Below are positions 61,569 through 64,000 of a DNA stretch of 64,000 bases, piece by piece. The notes under the pieces are model-generated. The model did no database searches. It was not told where the DNA came from and saw nothing but the letters and a program-made list of their open reading frames with translations. A program made the position numbers and the translations under genes. Within the stretch, counting starts at the first letter, position 1, and every line of letters starts with the position of its first letter. The stretch lies in NCBI RefSeq assembly GCF_018598225.1, contig NZ_JAHESF010000001.1, forward strand, positions 124,001 through 188,000. The letters are read 5' to 3'. Source of the DNA: Chryseosolibacter histidinae. GTDB taxonomy: Bacteria > Bacteroidota > Bacteroidia > Cytophagales > Cyclobacteriaceae.

Positions 61569-62018
61569 GTTTTCCGGTGGAAATCCTGGCTTCCCTCTGC
61601 CTTCCGTGATCAGGGGCAACAAACTGTATTGCAGATACTGATCCCATGATGTTGAGCATACATCGTAGCACTCGACCTTAGGCATTAGCCCAACGTGTGT
61701 TAAACGAAGCTCGGTTTTGTCTCCGTTCCTGGCGATCTCGAAGCTGATCTTGGTTCCGGTCCATTCCGTTTTATCGGTGAGGAAGCTCAGTTGGCTGTCG
61801 GTAACAAGCCACACCATTTTTTTGCCGGGGATCACCTCGACCAGTTTCTGCTTGGAGTAATGTACATTGGCGAAATAGGTCTCGAACTCGTCGCCCAGTT
61901 TTTCAGAAGCGCCTATCGCCATGTTATTCCACCATCCGCGAACATTGCTGAGGGCCCGGAATACTTCTTCCGGTGTCCGGTCTACAGAGATTGTTGTTGT
62001 GAAATCTTGTGTTTTCAT
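61566..62018 (-). CDS. SRPBCC/AHSA1-like protein
   Basis: 150 residues. The START/Bet-v1-like fold is indicated by FTTTISVDRTPEEVFRALSN at the N-terminus with the WW after it (VRGWWNN), the central GKKMVWLVTDSQLSFL and the C-terminal helix STSWDQYLQYSLLPLITEGRG-like segment. Such proteins bind hydrophobic ligands or, as AHSA1 relatives, partner other proteins; a specific role is unknown. It stands alone between two copies of the same palindromic repeat. Confidence 0.85.
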   Translation of the reverse strand: MKTQDFTTTISVDRTPEEVFRALSNVRGWWNNMAIGASEKLGDEFETYFANVHYSKQKLVEVIPGKKMVWLVTDSQLSFLTDKTEWTGTKISFEIARNGDKTELRLTHVGLMPKVECYDVCSTSWDQYLQYSLLPLITEGRGKPGFPPEN

Positions 62019-62040
62019 TTTTTTTGGATTGTTTAATTTT

Positions 62041-62185
62041 TAGGTTGCCGGTTGCCAGTTACCGGTTGCCGGTTCAGTCCGGTATTAAAAACTCTGTTCG
62101 GACTTTCTCAACGTGAATTGAAACAGTCATGCGACAACCGGGCACGCTTTCAACGGGCCACCTGGAAACCGGCAACTGGCAACTA
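62041..62185. repeat. GTTGCC-type inverted-repeat element (A5)
   Basis: The left arm TAGGTTGCCGGTTGCCAGTT (62041-62060) and the right arm AACCGGCAACTGGCAACTA (62167-62185) are inverse. The core is homologous to that of A4 (GTTCAGTC, GGTATTAAAAA, TCTGTTCGGACTTT, GTGAATTGAAACA), showing that whole elements, not only arms, have been copied. It is 22 bases upstream of the SRPBCC start, with the AraC-type gene 110 bases on. Confidence 0.85.
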
Positions 62186-62294
62186 TTTCCGACAAAGCTA
62201 GCGTCTGAAATATCTCCACGTGGGGGGTAATATGGACTTTATAGCGGGTTGATTCAGACGGGGGTGACTGTCTATCATTGTCTAAAAAATTGCT

Positions 62295-63275
62295 ATGAAA
62301 CACCTTACCATCGTGGTGCCGGAAGGCGACAACAACCTGAGCAGCATCGCAGGCGCCTATGAGATCTTTACACAGGCCAACGACTACGCGAAGAGAACGG
62401 GAGGAAAGGCACTGTTCAGGATCGAGCTGGCGGGAGCTTCCGAGAAGGTTGAGTTCTACAACGGACTGTTTACCAGCCGGCCGCAGGTAAACATCGCTGA
62501 GATCGACAGGACCGACCTCATCATCATTCCATCACTCAACCACGACTTTGAAAAGACGATCCGGGAGAATCAGCCGCTCATCGCATGGATCAGGGAGCAG
62601 TATAAGACGGGTGCTGAAGTGGCCAGTATCTGCACCGGTGTTTTTATGCTGGCCGTGTCAGGCTTGCTGGATGGAAGAACGTGCTCCACCCACTGGCTGG
62701 CGGCCGATGTTTTCAGAACACGGTTTCCTAAAGTGAACCTGCAGGTCGATAAGCTGATCACAGATGAGAACGGCATCTACACCAACGGTGGCGCCTTTTC
62801 TTTCCTGAACCTGTTGATCTACCTCATCGAAAAATATTATGGCAGGGAGACCGCCATCTTCTGCGCTAAGATATTTCAGATCGAGATGGACAGGCAAAGT
62901 CAATCCGCATTTGCCATCTTTTCTCCTCAGAAGATGCACGGCGATGAGATGGTGAAAAAAGCGCAGGCTTACATTGAAAGCAAGCTCCATGAAAAGATCT
63001 CTGTCGAGGATATGTCTTCCCGGTTCAACATCGCCAGGCGTAATTTTGACAGGCGCTTCATCAAAGCTACCGGGAATACCCCGATTGAATATTCGCAGCG
63101 GGTAAAGGTCGAATGGGCAAAGAAGGCACTGGAGACCACGCGTAAAACGGTTGGCGAAGTCATGTACGATGTGGGCTACTCTGATGTGAAAGCTTTCCGT
63201 GAGGTGTTCAGGAAGATCACCGGCATGTCACCCATCACCTACAGAAGCAAGTACAACAAGGAAGCGCTGGCGTAA
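62295..63275 (+). CDS. GlxA-type AraC family transcriptional regulator (DJ-1/PfpI domain plus HTH)
   Basis: 326 residues. Residues 1-190 form a DJ-1/PfpI-like domain with ASICTGVFMLAVSGLLDGR (nucleophile-type cysteine in the elbow) and STHWLAADVF. Residues about 220-320 form the AraC DNA-binding domain with two helix-turn-helix units (SVEDMSSRFNIARRNFDRRF and VGEVMYDVGYSDVKAFREVF). The GlxA group is often tied to nitrogen or small-amine catabolism, but its target here is unknown. The HTH proteins beside it are not paired with an obvious target gene. Confidence 0.9.
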   Translation: MKHLTIVVPEGDNNLSSIAGAYEIFTQANDYAKRTGGKALFRIELAGASEKVEFYNGLFTSRPQVNIAEIDRTDLIIIPSLNHDFEKTIRENQPLIAWIREQYKTGAEVASICTGVFMLAVSGLLDGRTCSTHWLAADVFRTRFPKVNLQVDKLITDENGIYTNGGAFSFLNLLIYLIEKYYGRETAIFCAKIFQIEMDRQSQSAFAIFSPQKMHGDEMVKKAQAYIESKLHEKISVEDMSSRFNIARRNFDRRFIKATGNTPIEYSQRVKVEWAKKALETTRKTVGEVMYDVGYSDVKAFREVFRKITGMSPITYRSKYNKEALA

Positions 63276-63358
63276 CCGGCTCAAAAATTCAGTCCAATAA
63301 CATCCCTATGGACGAATTTGACCGGGAAAATCCGCTTTCTTTGTCTTAAAATCTTAGT

Positions 63359-64000
63359 TTGCCAGTACTTGAACAGCTTTCCCTGGTGGTGATCTACGCA
63401 GGCATCGTGCAGGGGCTTTTTGTCGCTTTTTTGCTGAACAGCCGGGTTGTGCGAAGGAGCCGGGCCAACGTGTTCCTGTCGGTGCTGCTCATTGCGCTTT
63501 CATTCAGCATTGCCCACACCGTGTTTGCAGGCCGGGTGGTCACGCACCTGTCGGTCAGGGTGTATTCCATCGGCGACCCCACCTTCCTGCTAATCGCACC
63601 ATTGATCTGGTTCTATGTTTTAGAGCTTACCGGAAAAAGGGTAAGGCCGGGCTGGCGTACACTGCTTCACTTTCTTCCGTTCCTGCTGGTGATCGCTTTC
63701 TCGTTGACGTTCGGAGCGCTGAAACTTGCCCCGTTTCCAAACAGAGGGCATTGGCGGCCTAACGTAGTGTTCTGGACGATGGTGCTTCTTCAATTTTCGT
63801 GTTACCAGTTCTTCATTCACAAACGCTGGATCCGGTCACGCGAGATCATGCAGCATGAGGTGTCTAACATGGAGGACGTGAACATCTCATGGGTACGCTT
63901 CTTTATGGGCGTTTTCCTCCTGGTCAACGCCTTTTTCCTGTTCAGTCTTTTTGCCACCATCCACCTGCAAGGCGGGGAGTGGCTATGGCGGTCAGTAGCC
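63359..64000 (+). CDS. Membrane-anchored (probable AraC-type) regulator, N-terminal part cut by window edge
   Basis: The frame runs from a TTG start at 63359 (in-frame stop TAA at 63347) to the window end without a stop: 214 residues visible. It has about six or seven hydrophobic helices, among them LSLVVIYAGIVQGLFVAFLL, IGDPTFLLIAPLIWFYVLEL and RTLLHFLPFLLVIAFSLTF. This is the arrangement of the N-terminal membrane region of Bacteroidota helix-turn-helix regulators of the AraC family with a 7TM sensor; the DNA-binding part lies outside the window, so the assignment is by the membrane part only. No ATG start fits; TTG is assumed. Confidence 0.55.
   Translation, partial: MPVLEQLSLVVIYAGIVQGLFVAFLLNSRVVRRSRANVFLSVLLIALSFSIAHTVFAGRVVTHLSVRVYSIGDPTFLLIAPLIWFYVLELTGKRVRPGWRTLLHFLPFLLVIAFSLTFGALKLAPFPNRGHWRPNVVFWTMVLLQFSCYQFFIHKRWIRSREIMQHEVSNMEDVNISWVRFFMGVFLLVNAFFLFSLFATIHLQGGEWLWRSVA

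Overview
The window reads as chromosomal DNA of a Bacteroidota bacterium, most likely of the Cytophagales/Chitinophagaceae type; the genus cannot be fixed from sequence alone. Evidence: a TonB-dependent receptor with an N-terminal carboxypeptidase-regulatory-like domain, a 2.6-kb-residue secreted protein ending in a type A type-IX-secretion (T9SS) sorting domain, Bacteroidota-style RHS proteins with DUF6443-like and CHU_C-like Ig modules, and promoters that fit the Bacteroidota TAnnTTTG element. No IS element, phage, tRNA, rRNA or CRISPR array was seen.

Layout. 1-4.7 kb: end of a nucleoside hydrolase, a thiolase/DUF2798 pair, a TetR-controlled short-chain dehydrogenase with two matching palindromic operators, and a pirin. 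4.8-14 kb: TonB receptor, rpiA, a P-type calcium-type ATPase and a MacB/FtsX-like ABC permease. 14-17.5 kb: an ECF41 sigma factor with its CMD-family partner, a phosphopantetheinyl transferase carrying an in-frame copy of a dispersed hairpin, and a pentapeptide-repeat protein. 17.6-23.7 kb: an ArsR-controlled RND efflux operon (ArsR, MFP, RND, TolC). 24-32 kb: LVIVD-like lipoprotein, MFS transporter, a secreted Asp/Ile-alternating protein, an ECF sigma factor with a DoxX-like target, a methyltransferase-TPR protein and an aldo-keto reductase. 32.8-44.3 kb: a three-gene cassette of two secreted RHS proteins (SpvB-like half, then LRR/Ig/FN3/RHS half ending in an HExxH putative metallopeptidase) and a small exported candidate immunity protein. 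45-49.3 kb: DUF2306/HxlR pair, peroxiredoxin-like protein, and a second ECF41 module. 49.7-58.1 kb: a lipoprotein and a 2628-residue T9SS protein built as four IPT/7-bladed FG-GAP propeller/FN3 units. 58.5-61.4 kb: a previously missable 33-residue membrane peptide and a 7TM histidine kinase/NarL-type regulator pair. 61.5-64 kb: SRPBCC protein, GlxA-type AraC regulator and the start of a membrane-anchored regulator cut by the window edge.

Two themes stand out. First, the promoters of the giant T9SS protein and of the 33-residue peptide carry the same AATACCTG-N4-CAGGTATT palindrome with identical promoter spacing, right beside a NarL-family two-component system: a probable local regulon. Second, the spacers are filled with at least seven sequence-unrelated families of degenerate ~7-bp tandem repeats arranged as inverted pairs, often abutting or supplying stop codons; one related hairpin lies inside a coding gene.
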